Part shown: one piece after another, positions 6,963-14,561 of the stretch | How the letters are laid out: each line of letters opens with the position of its first letter | Numbering within the stretch: position 1 is the stretch's first letter | NCBI GenBank assembly: GCA_004552515.1 | Contig: SFOF01000025.1 | Coordinates: 1-16,767, forward strand | Source: Clostridiales bacterium | GTDB taxonomy: Bacteria > Bacillota > Clostridia > Christensenellales > Aristaeellaceae | Length of the DNA: 16,767 nucleotides | Reading direction: 5' to 3' | Position numbers and translations under genes: made by a program | Notes under the pieces: generated by a model | Seen by the model: only the letters and a program-made list of their open reading frames with translations | Database searches by the model: none | What the model was told of the DNA's origin: nothing

Positions 6963-8207
6963 GTGAGTCATAAGCATTATAGAAAAAAGCGGCAGGGGAG
7001 CTTCCTGTCGAAATTTTTTACCATCGTTATCGTTGTGTGTATCGTGTTCATTGTGGGGCTGTGGGGCGCGCAGAAATCCATGACCGACGCGACCCGCAGC
7101 GGCGCGACCGCAGCGCCCGAGCCGACCGCCACGCCCACCGCCGCGCCCACCGACATACCGGCTCAGCCCACAGACACGCCCACGCCGCAGCCAACCGCCA
7201 CGCCCACCGCCCTGCCGACCGAGATCCCCACGCAGGCGCCCACCCAAGCGCCCGCCGAGATCGCCAGCAGCGCGCTGGTCACGCCCTCGCCGGAAAACGC
7301 CGAAAAGCTGGCGAGCGCCGTGCGGCCCGAGGTGGTCGAGGGCTTTTTGCCGGTGTGCGATGGCAGCGTGACGCAGGAAAAGGTGTACGCCATTACGATC
7401 GACGATTGCAATCAGCCGGACAATCTGCGCAAGATGGTCGATTTGATCGCCAGCTACGGCGGCCATGCGACGATCTTCCCCATCGGCGAGAACGTCGAAA
7501 TGTGCAAAAAGGTGCTCAAAAGCGCGTGGGAACAGGGCTTTGAGATCGAAAACCACACCTGGTCGCACTGCGGGCTGTATAACGTCGATGACGACGAGAT
7601 GGCCGCGCAGATCTGGCGGCAGAACGCCGCGGTGAGCGAGGCGCTGGGCGTGGATTATCAGATGCACTTCTTGCGCCCGCGCGGGGGAGACAATCGCTAT
7701 GATCAGCGTACCCATGCCTATATGCGTCAGCTCGGCTATTACGGCATCGCCTACTGGACGCAGGTCGGCCTGAAGGTCAGCGCGAATTATCTCGACAATC
7801 ACGCGCAGCCGGGCAACATCATACTCTATCACACCACCGACGAGGATCTCCAGCAGCTCAAGGAGCTGGTGCCGCGTCTGAGCAGGGAGGGCTATACGTT
7901 CGTGACGCTCAACGAGCTGTACGGCCTGCCCGCCAATGAAACCGCGCCGCTGAGCGACCACAGTCAGGTTCCCGCGCTCGCGTCCTATACGCGCTTTCCT
8001 CAGATCCTTCGCCGCGAGGATTATCTGCACGATGTGCTGCTCGTGCAAAAGCGCCTGAGCGAGCTGGGCTACCTCGACGAAAACTACAACGGCTATTATG
8101 GCAAGGACACCGAAAAGGCCGTGCGCGCCTTCCAGCAGGATAACGGCCTGCAAGCCGACGGCCTGTGCGGGCAGGCGACATGGAACGCGCTCTTCGGCGG
8201 CTCATAA
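6963..8207 (+). CDS. Membrane-anchored NodB-type polysaccharide deacetylase with peptidoglycan-binding domain
   Basis: The product (414 aa) has a basic N-terminus, one transmembrane helix at about residues 18-36, a Pro/Thr/Ala-rich linker at about 48-100, a NodB deacetylase domain at about 140-322 and a PG_binding_1 domain at about 357-412 (VQKRLSELGYLD...VRAFQQDNGLQADGLCGQATWNALF). NodB enzymes remove acetyl groups from amino-sugar polymers with a bound metal. Visible catalytic positions are D147-D148 (motif 1), H198 and H202 (HTWSH, motif 2), R238-P239 (motif 3) and H290 (LYH, motif 5). Motif 1 reads IDDC where TFDDG is usual, and motif 3 reads RPRGG. A GTG start is used, with GGAGAAGAGG at 6946-6955. 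Likely a cell-wall N-deacetylase held outside the membrane; activity and substrate are unproven. Confidence 0.88.
   Translation: MSHKHYRKKRQGSFLSKFFTIVIVVCIVFIVGLWGAQKSMTDATRSGATAAPEPTATPTAAPTDIPAQPTDTPTPQPTATPTALPTEIPTQAPTQAPAEIASSALVTPSPENAEKLASAVRPEVVEGFLPVCDGSVTQEKVYAITIDDCNQPDNLRKMVDLIASYGGHATIFPIGENVEMCKKVLKSAWEQGFEIENHTWSHCGLYNVDDDEMAAQIWRQNAAVSEALGVDYQMHFLRPRGGDNRYDQRTHAYMRQLGYYGIAYWTQVGLKVSANYLDNHAQPGNIILYHTTDEDLQQLKELVPRLSREGYTFVTLNELYGLPANETAPLSDHSQVPALASYTRFPQILRREDYLHDVLLVQKRLSELGYLDENYNGYYGKDTEKAVRAFQQDNGLQADGLCGQATWNALFGGS
7110..7256 (+). repeat. Pro/Thr/Ala low-complexity linker repeats
   Basis: Inside the deacetylase gene, residues about 50-98 are an imperfect PTATPTAAPT-type repeat. 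At DNA level an 18-bp stretch (accgccacgcccaccgcc) occurs identically at 7125-7142 and 7194-7211, 69 bp or 23 codons apart, so the linker can probably expand and contract by slippage. It works as a flexible spacer across the cell wall. Confidence 0.8.
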
Positions 8208-8213
8208 CGCGCC

Positions 8214-8297
8214 TATATAATAGGAAGAAACTCCTTACAAAGCATCGTTTTCCGCGCCCCTTCTCCGCTGATTTTCAGGCGGGAGGGGCGCTTCTTT
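8214..8297 (+). repeat. GGAAGAAACTCC-hairpin element, copy 2
   Basis: TATAAT (8216-8221), GGAAGAAACTCC (8223-8234), an A-rich spacer, then GCGCCCC (8254-8260) paired with GGGGCGC (8285-8291) and extended by an imperfect inner stem; TTCTTT follows. The element starts 6 nt after the deacetylase stop and probably terminates that gene. Copies 2 and 3 are alike over about 80 bp, including the hairpin arms (ttttccgcgccc...tccgctgat...ggcgg). Confidence 0.8.
8254..8297 (+). terminator. Terminator of the deacetylase gene (inside repeat copy 2)
   Basis: A 7-bp outer GC stem with a pyrimidine/purine inner stem is followed by TTCTTT. It is placed 47 nt after the stop codon. Confidence 0.75.
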
Positions 8298-8359
8298 AAT
8301 TCCGCCGCGCCGGAGCGGGATGCCATAATGCCGCTTGCGGATTCAGCCGCACAGTTCTA

Positions 8360-8438
8360 TATATTAGGAAGAAACTCCCTGCAAACGCACATTTTTCCGC
8401 GCCCTTTCCGCTGATATTCGGCGGTCTGGGCGTTTTTT
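8360..8438 (+). repeat. GGAAGAAACTCC-hairpin element, copy 3
   Basis: TATATT (8360-8365), GGAAGAAACTCC (8367-8378), an A-rich spacer, then CGCCC (8400-8404) paired with GGGCG (8428-8432) and an inner CCGC/GCGG stem; TTTTTT follows at 8433-8438. No gene ends just upstream, so this copy is not simply a gene's terminator. The 12-mer begins exactly 144 bp after that of copy 2. Confidence 0.8.
8400..8438 (+). terminator. Terminator-like hairpin of repeat copy 3
   Basis: An outer CGCCC/GGGCG stem and an inner CCGC/GCGG stem are followed by six T residues, a good rho-independent form. Any RNA it ends must begin after the copy 2 terminator at 8297 or come from read-through. Confidence 0.7.
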
Positions 8439-8513
8439 GTACGCAAGCCGCGTCGCCGTCAGCGTTCCGCAAAGGGAAGAAATGCTGATTTGCAGGACAC
8501 TCATCGGCATCCT

Positions 8514-8562
8514 TCATTCAAAAAGAAGGGCGCGCCTTCACAAATGCGCCCGAAATGAATGA
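8514..8562. repeat. Nested inverted repeat upstream of livJ
   Basis: The outer arms TCATTCA (8514-8520) and TGAATGA (8556-8562) enclose the inner arms GGGCGC (8528-8533) and GCGCCC (8546-8551). No T-tract follows on the plus strand. It lies about 120 bp upstream of the livJ -35 box and may be a protein-binding site or a structured end of an upstream RNA. Confidence 0.4.
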
Positions 8563-8681
8563 ATATACGCCGATATAACTTGCGGCGGAAATGTGAAATG
8601 AATTTTGAAGCACAATTCGCGCCCTATTTCCGCGAAAAAGCCGATGTTCTCTTGATTTTATGTAATTTTTTACTCAGACAC

Positions 8682-8710
8682 TTGCAATTTTGCGCCTGTG
8701 ATAGTATAAT
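8682..8710 (+). promoter_or_regulatory. Promoter of the liv operon
   Basis: TTGCAA (8682-8687), a 17-nt spacer, then a perfect TATAAT (8705-8710). Transcription would start near 8717, giving a short leader of about 27 nt with AGGAGG. No attenuator fits in such a leader. Confidence 0.8.
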
Positions 8711-8743
8711 AAAGTGAAACAAGAGGTAAGGAGGAAGTCATTT

Positions 8744-9922
8744 ATGAAAAAGGTTTTTGCACTCGTCGTTGCTCTGGTTCTGGTTCTGAGCTTCACCACG
8801 GTCGCCATGGCGGAGGATACCGTCAAGATCGGCGTGTTCGAGCCGTCCTCCGGCGATAACGGCGCCGGCGGCCGTCAGGAAGTGCTGGGCATCGAGTATG
8901 CCAATAAACTCAAACCCACCGTCGAAATCGGCGGCAAGACCTACAATGTCGAGCTGGTCGTCGTCGACAACCAGTCCGCGAGCGACAAGGCCGTTACGGC
9001 CGCGCAGTCTCTGGTCTCCGACGGCGTGTCCATCGTGCTCGGTTCCTACGGCTCCGGCGTGTCGATGGCCGGCGGCGACGTGTTCGCGGCGGCGGGCATC
9101 CCCGCGATCGGCATTTCCTGCACCAACCCGAACGTCACGCTGCTGTGCGATTACTACTGGCGCATCTGCTTCCTGGATCCCTTCCAGGGCAGCGTCATGG
9201 CCAACTTCGCCGCTGAAAAGGGCTGCAAGAAGGCGTACGTCCTGACCATGCTGGGCGAGGATTACGGCAACGGCTTGGGCTATTATTTCACCGACGCGTT
9301 CCAGAAGCTGGGCGGCGAGGTCGTCTCCGAGACCTTCCCCGAGGGCACGAGCGATTTCAGCGCTTATCTGAACAACGCCGTCAAGGCGGGCTGCGACGTT
9401 ATCTTCGCGCCCAGCGCCACCACCTACGCCTCCCTGATCATCGATCAGGCCGCCGCGCAGAACATTTCCTTCCCGCTGATGGCCGGCGACACCTGGGAGA
9501 ACTCCGTTATCCTGGACGCGGCCAAGGGCAAGAACATCGATGTGTACGTCTCCACGTTCTTCGCCGAGGATGAGAGCAACGCCGCCGCGGTCGAGTTCGT
9601 CTCCGGCTTCAAGGCGTGGCTCAACGAGAACAGCGACAAGCTGACCAACAACGGCGGCAACGACATCGTCGCGGCCGTGTCCGTGCTGGGCTATGACGCG
9701 TACAATGTGGCGCTGGCCGCGCTTGAGGCCGCCGGCTCGGTCGATCCCGCCGACATCGCCGCCGCGCTGCCCTCTGTGACCTACAACGGCATCACCGGCT
9801 CCATCGCCTTCGACGAGAACGGCGACGCCAAGAAGGACATGGCCTACATCAAGAAGGCCGACGGCGACGCGGGCGCGTTCGTGTTCGAAAAGACTCAGTC
9901 CGTCGCCGAGCTGGAAAAGTAA
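8744..9922 (+). CDS. livJ: Branched-chain amino acid ABC transporter substrate-binding protein
   Basis: This 392-residue exported binding protein belongs to the type-1 periplasmic-binding-protein fold (Peripla_BP_6/LivJ-LivK). A signal peptide covers residues 1-23 with an Ala-Met-Ala cleavage site and no lipobox cysteine. The mature protein begins EDTVKIGVFEPSSGDNGAGG. Further family landmarks are VVDNQSASDKAVTAAQSL, the S-C-T-N-P-N-V-T ligand-site segment and the GEDYGNG block of the second lobe. It should bring leucine/isoleucine/valine or a related compound to LivHM; related systems carry amides or urea, so the ligand is not certain. I chose ATG 8744 over a GTG 30 nt upstream because AGGAGGAAG lies just before it. 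A stable hairpin separates it from livH, which would favour excess binding protein over membrane subunits. Confidence 0.92.
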   Translation: MKKVFALVVALVLVLSFTTVAMAEDTVKIGVFEPSSGDNGAGGRQEVLGIEYANKLKPTVEIGGKTYNVELVVVDNQSASDKAVTAAQSLVSDGVSIVLGSYGSGVSMAGGDVFAAAGIPAIGISCTNPNVTLLCDYYWRICFLDPFQGSVMANFAAEKGCKKAYVLTMLGEDYGNGLGYYFTDAFQKLGGEVVSETFPEGTSDFSAYLNNAVKAGCDVIFAPSATTYASLIIDQAAAQNISFPLMAGDTWENSVILDAAKGKNIDVYVSTFFAEDESNAAAVEFVSGFKAWLNENSDKLTNNGGNDIVAAVSVLGYDAYNVALAALEAAGSVDPADIAAALPSVTYNGITGSIAFDENGDAKKDMAYIKKADGDAGAFVFEKTQSVAELEK

Positions 9923-9948
9923 CCGTCATCAAGCGCGATGCCGCGCCG

Positions 9949-9990
9949 GGCGAACCCGCGCCAGAAAGCGTGCGGGTTCGCCTGCCTTTT
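9949..9990 (+). terminator. Intercistronic hairpin between livJ and livH
   Basis: GGCGAACCCGC (9949-9959) and GCGGGTTCGCC (9972-9982) make a perfect 11-bp stem, followed by TGCCTTTT. The T-tract is short and offset, so partial termination or protection of the livJ 3' end is likelier than full termination. Confidence 0.6.
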
Positions 9991-10028
9991 ATGGACGGCG
10001 CACAAATGATTGCACGGAGGGAGCAAGA

Positions 10029-10907
10029 ATGTTTGACAAAATCCTGCCCTATCTGCTCGCAGGCGTGTCGGTCGGCGGGCAGTATGCGCTGATCGCCGTC
10101 GGCTATACGATGGTTTACGGCATACTGCGCCTGATCAACTTTGCCCATGGCGACATATTCACCGCGGCGGGCTTCTTCATGGTGTATCTGGTCGCGGCGA
10201 TGCCGTTGGCCGTATCGGTTCCTCTGGTGATCATACTGACTGTGGCGTTGGGCTTCACAGTGGAGCGCGTCGCCTACAAGCCGCTGCGCAGCGCTCCGCG
10301 CATGTCGATCATGATTTCGGCCATCGGCGCGTCGTATCTGCTGCAGAATCTCATGTGGTATGTGACCGGCGGCCTGGCCAAGCAGTATCCCGTGCTGCCG
10401 TGGCTGTCGGATACGGTGAGTCTGGGCGCGGCGTCCACCAAGGTGGTCACGCTGGTCACGCCGGTTTTGACCGTGGCGCTGGTGATCGGGCTGGTCATGC
10501 TGATCAAGCGCACGAAGATCGGCATGGCGATGCGCGCCGTCTCGCGCGATTTTGAAACGTCTCAGCTGATGGGCATAAAGATCAATTCGGTCATTTCGAT
10601 GACGTTCATCATCGGCTCGGCGCTGGCCGCGGTCGGCTCCATGCTGTATTTCACGAATTATTCCACCGTCACGCCCACTGTGGGCGCAATGCCCGGCCTG
10701 AAGGCGTTCGTCGCGGCGGTCTTCGGCGGCATCGGCTCGATCCCGGGCGCGGTGATCGGCGCGTTCATCATCGGTATCTGCGAAAATCTGATCAAGGGCG
10801 CGGGCTATACGGCGTTTTCGGACGCGTTCACATTCGCGCTGCTGATCGCGATCCTGCTGTTCAAGCCCAACGGCCTGTTCGGCGAGAAGCTCTCCGAGAA
10901 AGTGTGA
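10029..10907 (+). CDS. livH: Branched-chain amino acid ABC permease LivH
   Basis: This membrane subunit of the LIV importer has 292 residues and about eight hydrophobic segments. Diagnostic features are the N-terminal G-V-S-V-G-G-Q-Y-A-L-I-A-V-G-Y-T-M-V-Y-G segment, followed by INFAHGD at about residues 37-43. The C-terminal half has GLKAFVAAVFGGIGSIPGA, the part expected to contact the ATPases. The length equals the family norm. The start is preceded by GGAGGG. It lies 106 nt after livJ beyond a hairpin, with livM beginning 10 nt after its stop. Confidence 0.95.
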   Translation: MFDKILPYLLAGVSVGGQYALIAVGYTMVYGILRLINFAHGDIFTAAGFFMVYLVAAMPLAVSVPLVIILTVALGFTVERVAYKPLRSAPRMSIMISAIGASYLLQNLMWYVTGGLAKQYPVLPWLSDTVSLGAASTKVVTLVTPVLTVALVIGLVMLIKRTKIGMAMRAVSRDFETSQLMGIKINSVISMTFIIGSALAAVGSMLYFTNYSTVTPTVGAMPGLKAFVAAVFGGIGSIPGAVIGAFIIGICENLIKGAGYTAFSDAFTFALLIAILLFKPNGLFGEKLSEKV

Positions 10908-10917
10908 GGTGAGGACG

Positions 10918-12000
10918 ATGAAAAAGCAATCCGTGGCAAAGCCCATCGTTTCGGCGCTCGTCGTGGCGCTGATCTTCGTCCTGGCCTGGCTGGCGGAAAA
11001 GACGAACGGCTCCAGCTCCATGCTGGTGACAGTGCTCAAGAAGGGCGCGGTCTATGCGCTCATCGCCGTGTCCATGAATCTGCTCAACGGCTTTACCGGC
11101 CTGTTCTCGCTGGGGCAGGCGGGCTTCATGCTGGTGGGCGCGTATACCTATGCGATTTTTACCATTCCGCTGGCCAAGCGCGTGGCCGTCTATCAGTATT
11201 ACGCCGGCGGCTGCGTGGGCGTCGAGCTGAATTTCGTCGTCGCGCTGATTCTGGCGGGCGTCGTGGCGGCGCTGTTCGCGGCGCTGATCGGCTTCCCCGT
11301 GCTGCGGCTCAAGAGCGACTATCTGGCCATCGCCACGCTGGGCTTTGCGGAGATCATCCGCGCTATCGTGCAGTGGGATTCGCTCGGGCCGGTGACCAAC
11401 GGCTCCAACCTGCTCAAGACCTATCCGACGTTCAACAGCATCATGCCCAAGGATATGTCGGTGCTGTTTCCGTTCATCGTGGCGGGCGTGTGCATCGCGC
11501 TGATACTGCTGCTGATCAATTCGACCTACGGCCGCGCGTTCAAGGCCATCCGCGACGACGAAATCGCCGCCGAGGCCATGGGTGTCAATCTGTTCCATCA
11601 CAAGCAGATGGCGTTCGTCATATCCTCGTTCTTTGCGGGCGTGGGCGGTGCGCTGCTGGCGATGTATCAGGGCTCGCTTCAGGCCAACGCCTTCAAGTCC
11701 TCGATGACCTATGAGATCCTGCTGATCGTGGTCATCGGCGGCATGGGCAGCGTGTCGGGCAGCGTGATCGCGTCGTTTCTGTTCATCGCGTGCAGCGAGT
11801 GGTGGCTGCGCTTTCTGGACAACACCACGTTCATCGGCGATTTCCAGATTCCGCTGCTGGGCTCGGGCTTCCGCATGGTGGTGTTCTCGGTGGTCATCAT
11901 GGTGGTCGTGCTGTTCTTCCGGCGCGGTCTGATGGGCGATCGCGAGCTGTGGGAGCTCAGGTGCGCACCCCGCAGGGCGAATAAGGGGGTGAAGGCATGA
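10918..12000 (+). CDS. livM: Branched-chain amino acid ABC permease LivM
   Basis: This second channel subunit has 360 residues. Family hallmarks are YALIAVSMNLLNGFTGLFSLGQAGFM near the N-terminus (with a -LLNG-TGL-SLGQAGF- core), LKSDYLAIATLGFAEIIR in the middle, and YGRAFKAIRDDEIAAEAMG leading to GGMGSVSG. ATG 10918 is preferred over GTG 10909 because GGTGAGG precedes it. The 3' end overlaps livG by 4 bp (ATGA), which implies translational coupling. The basic tail after the last helix (about 335-360) is a little longer than in many homologues. Confidence 0.94.
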   Translation: MKKQSVAKPIVSALVVALIFVLAWLAEKTNGSSSMLVTVLKKGAVYALIAVSMNLLNGFTGLFSLGQAGFMLVGAYTYAIFTIPLAKRVAVYQYYAGGCVGVELNFVVALILAGVVAALFAALIGFPVLRLKSDYLAIATLGFAEIIRAIVQWDSLGPVTNGSNLLKTYPTFNSIMPKDMSVLFPFIVAGVCIALILLLINSTYGRAFKAIRDDEIAAEAMGVNLFHHKQMAFVISSFFAGVGGALLAMYQGSLQANAFKSSMTYEILLIVVIGGMGSVSGSVIASFLFIACSEWWLRFLDNTTFIGDFQIPLLGSGFRMVVFSVVIMVVVLFFRRGLMGDRELWELRCAPRRANKGVKA

Positions 12001-12841
12001 GCGCGGGCAAGACTGTATTGCGCGTTGAAAATGTCACGATGCAGTTCGGCGGCGTCGTGGCCATAGACAATCTGAGCATGGACGTTCACGAGGGCGAGAT
12101 CGTCGCGCTGATCGGCCCCAATGGCGCGGGCAAGACGACCGCGTTCAACTGCATCACCGGCGTGTACGAGCCGACCAACGGCGCGGTGTATTTCGATGAT
12201 CAACTCATCGCGGTCAATCATCCCTCGGGCCGCATGAAGCGCGCCTATGCCGGACAGAATGGGACGATGTACGCCGGCAAGCACGTCCACCTTACGCCCG
12301 ACAAGATCACAAAGCGCGGCATCGCCCGCACATTCCAGAACATCCGCCTGTTCAAATCGCAGACGGCGTTCGAAAACGTGCTGATCGCCACGCATCTGCG
12401 CAAGAAGAGCAACGTGTTCACGGCCACCTTCCGCCTGAACCATAAGGAAGAGCGCGCCATGCGCGAAAAGGCCATGGAGCTGCTCAAGATCGTCGGTCTG
12501 GACGACGTGGCGGACGAAAAGGCGACCTCTCTGCCCTATGGCAAGCAGCGCCGCCTCGAGATCGCCCGCGCGCTGGCCACAGAGCCCAAGCTGCTGCTGC
12601 TCGACGAGCCGGCCGCCGGCATGAACCCGCAGGAGACGGACGAGCTGGGCGCGTTCATCAAGGACATCAAGGAGCGCTTCAATCTGACCGTGTTCATGAT
12701 CGAGCATCACATGAATCTGGTCATGGACGTGTCCGACCGCATCTACGTCATCGATTTCGGCAAGCAGATCGCTCAGGGCACGCCTGCCGAGGTGCGCGAC
12801 AATCCGGCCGTCATCGCGGCCTATCTGGGGGTGGACGACGA

Positions 12842-12845
<4 letters not shown>
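11997..12845 (+). CDS. livG: Branched-chain amino acid ABC transporter ATP-binding protein LivG
   Basis: One of two ATPases that power the LivHM channel; 282 residues. Visible motifs are Walker A GPNGAGKT (40-47), Q-loop Q114 in RTFQN, a signature loop LPYGKQ (179-184, in the usual place of LSGGQ), Walker B LLLLDEP (199-205) and the H-loop at H237. The C-terminal IAQGTPAEVRDNPAVIAAYLG is typical of LivG. The protein exceeds the roughly 255-residue norm by an insertion between the Walker A region and the Q-loop (about residues 70-100, containing RMKRAYAGQNGTMYAGKH). It overlaps livM and livF by 4 bp each. Confidence 0.95.
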
Positions 12846-13555
<710 letters not shown>

Positions 13556-13562
13556 CGCATAT

Positions 13563-13606
13563 CGCCTCCGAAACGCCGAAAATGAACGCGTTTCGGGGGC
13601 GTTTTT
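13563..13606 (+). terminator. Terminator of the liv operon
   Basis: CGCCTCCGAAACGC (13563-13576) pairs with GCGTTTCGGGGGCG (13588-13601) over 14 bp with one T-G wobble, followed by TTTTT (13602-13606). Confidence 0.92.
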
Positions 13607-13608
13607 GC

Positions 13609-13637
13609 TTGACGAACGGGGAAACGCGGCTTACAAT
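13609..13637 (+). promoter_or_regulatory. Promoter of the Nudix gene
   Basis: TTGACG (13609-13614) and TACAAT (13632-13637) are separated by 17 nt. The -35 box begins 2 nt after the T-tract of the liv terminator. The start would fall near 13644, about 24 nt before the ATG. Confidence 0.75.
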
Positions 13638-13667
13638 AGAAGAAAAATAGCGATGGAGGGCGTTTAT

Positions 13668-14177
13668 ATGGAGCTGTGGGACGCGTATGATCGCGACGAA
13701 AAGCGCACGGGCGGCGAGCTGGTGCGCGGTGAACCGATCCCGGACGGACTGTATCATCTGGTGTGCGAGGTGCTGGTGCGGCACGCGGACGGCGATTATC
13801 TGCTGATGAAGCGAGCGCGGTCGAAAAAGGGCTATCCGGGCTTTTATGAAGCCACGGCGGGCGGCTCGGCGCTGAAGGGCGAAGCGCCCATCGACTGCAT
13901 AAAGCGCGAGCTGCGCGAGGAAACCGGCATCGCGCGGGGGACGTTCACGCTCATCGTGCGCCATGTTTTTGACAGCGGACACTGCATCTGCTATGACTAT
14001 CTCTGTACGACCGACTGTGACAAGGATGGGATTGTCCTTCAGGACGGCGAAACGGAGGGCTGGAAGTGGCTAAACGAAGCCGAGTTTAGCGCTTTTGTCA
14101 ATTCGGACGAGGGCATCGGCCCGCAGAAGGAGCGCTTCAGGCCGTATTTCATCGAAAAGGGCTATCTGCGCGGGTGA
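13668..14177 (+). CDS. Nudix hydrolase, isopentenyl-diphosphate-isomerase-like N-terminus
   Basis: This 169-residue protein carries a perfect Nudix box G-x5-E-x7-REUxEExGU at residues 66-88 (G66, E72, R80-E81, E84-E85, G87). This binds metal and places the diphosphate bond for hydrolysis. The N-terminus ELWDAYDRDEKRTGGELVRG is typical of the small IDI-like Nudix group. Their substrates are often nucleoside or other organic diphosphates; the true isomerase is less likely because a Nudix box complete for hydrolysis is present. The ATG at 13668 is preferred because GGAGGG lies 7-8 nt upstream; longer in-frame starts would run back into livF. It has its own promoter and appears monocistronic. Confidence 0.88.
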   Translation: MELWDAYDRDEKRTGGELVRGEPIPDGLYHLVCEVLVRHADGDYLLMKRARSKKGYPGFYEATAGGSALKGEAPIDCIKRELREETGIARGTFTLIVRHVFDSGHCICYDYLCTTDCDKDGIVLQDGETEGWKWLNEAEFSAFVNSDEGIGPQKERFRPYFIEKGYLRG

Positions 14178-14561
14178 TCGCGGCGGGCGTTTTCCGTTCA
14201 GCCCTGGCAGCGCGTTGACAATTCAGGCCGCGGTTCGTTGAAAAGGCCGTTCGTGGGCAGGCGCGGAAGAGTATGTACGCACCGTGGTTCGGGCGCGCGT
14301 TCGCTTCGGCTTTCTCGGATTTTCATCGTCATGGCGGCGCTGTGTAAGTCGCGTATCCTTGGGTGGCTGTTTGCGCGTTCGCCCAGAGCGCGGCGATGTT
14401 TGTGTGCTTCTGAATGGACTCTTCCGAAGCGGGCGGGCGCGGCGGCTGGATTGGCTTTATGAAAATCTGCCCTTTTCATGGGCGGCAGACGGTATGAGGC
14501 TCCTTCCGATCGCGTGAAAGAGCCTTCCCGGCACACTTGCGCAGAAAAACATACATGACAA
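14178..14561. other. Intergenic region without a recognised gene
   Basis: These 384 bp lie between the Nudix gene and the terminator of the minus-strand DegV gene. Short open frames exist on both strands (for example 14238-14462 plus and 14198-14605 minus), but they lack ribosome binding sites and have arginine-rich, shadow-like composition. An isolated TTGACA at 14214-14219 has no good -10 partner. No clear terminator for the Nudix gene was found close to its stop. Confidence 0.5.

Larger units (their letters stand above)
8208..8743. other. Intergenic region with two repeat copies and the livJ promoter
   Basis: These 536 bp hold no supported gene. They contain repeat copies 2 (8214-8297) and 3 (8360-8438), a nested inverted repeat at 8514-8562 and the livJ promoter at 8682-8710. 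The stretch 8563-8680 is AT-richer than its surroundings and shows nothing else that I recognise. Confidence 0.6.

Noticed and set aside
6912..8153. Long minus-strand open frame (413 codons) opposite the deacetylase
   Set aside because: The plus strand encodes recognisable NodB and peptidoglycan-binding domains; the opposite frame is Arg/Gly/His-rich and lacks a start signal.
6791..8438. Three repeats considered as a CRISPR remnant
   Set aside because: The copies are separated by about 1.4 kb and 144 bp, carry terminator hairpins, and no cas genes or regular spacers are present.
9849..11601. Two minus-strand open frames across livH and livM
   Set aside because: They are His/Arg/Gln-rich shadows of membrane-protein codons, with no motif and no ribosome binding site.
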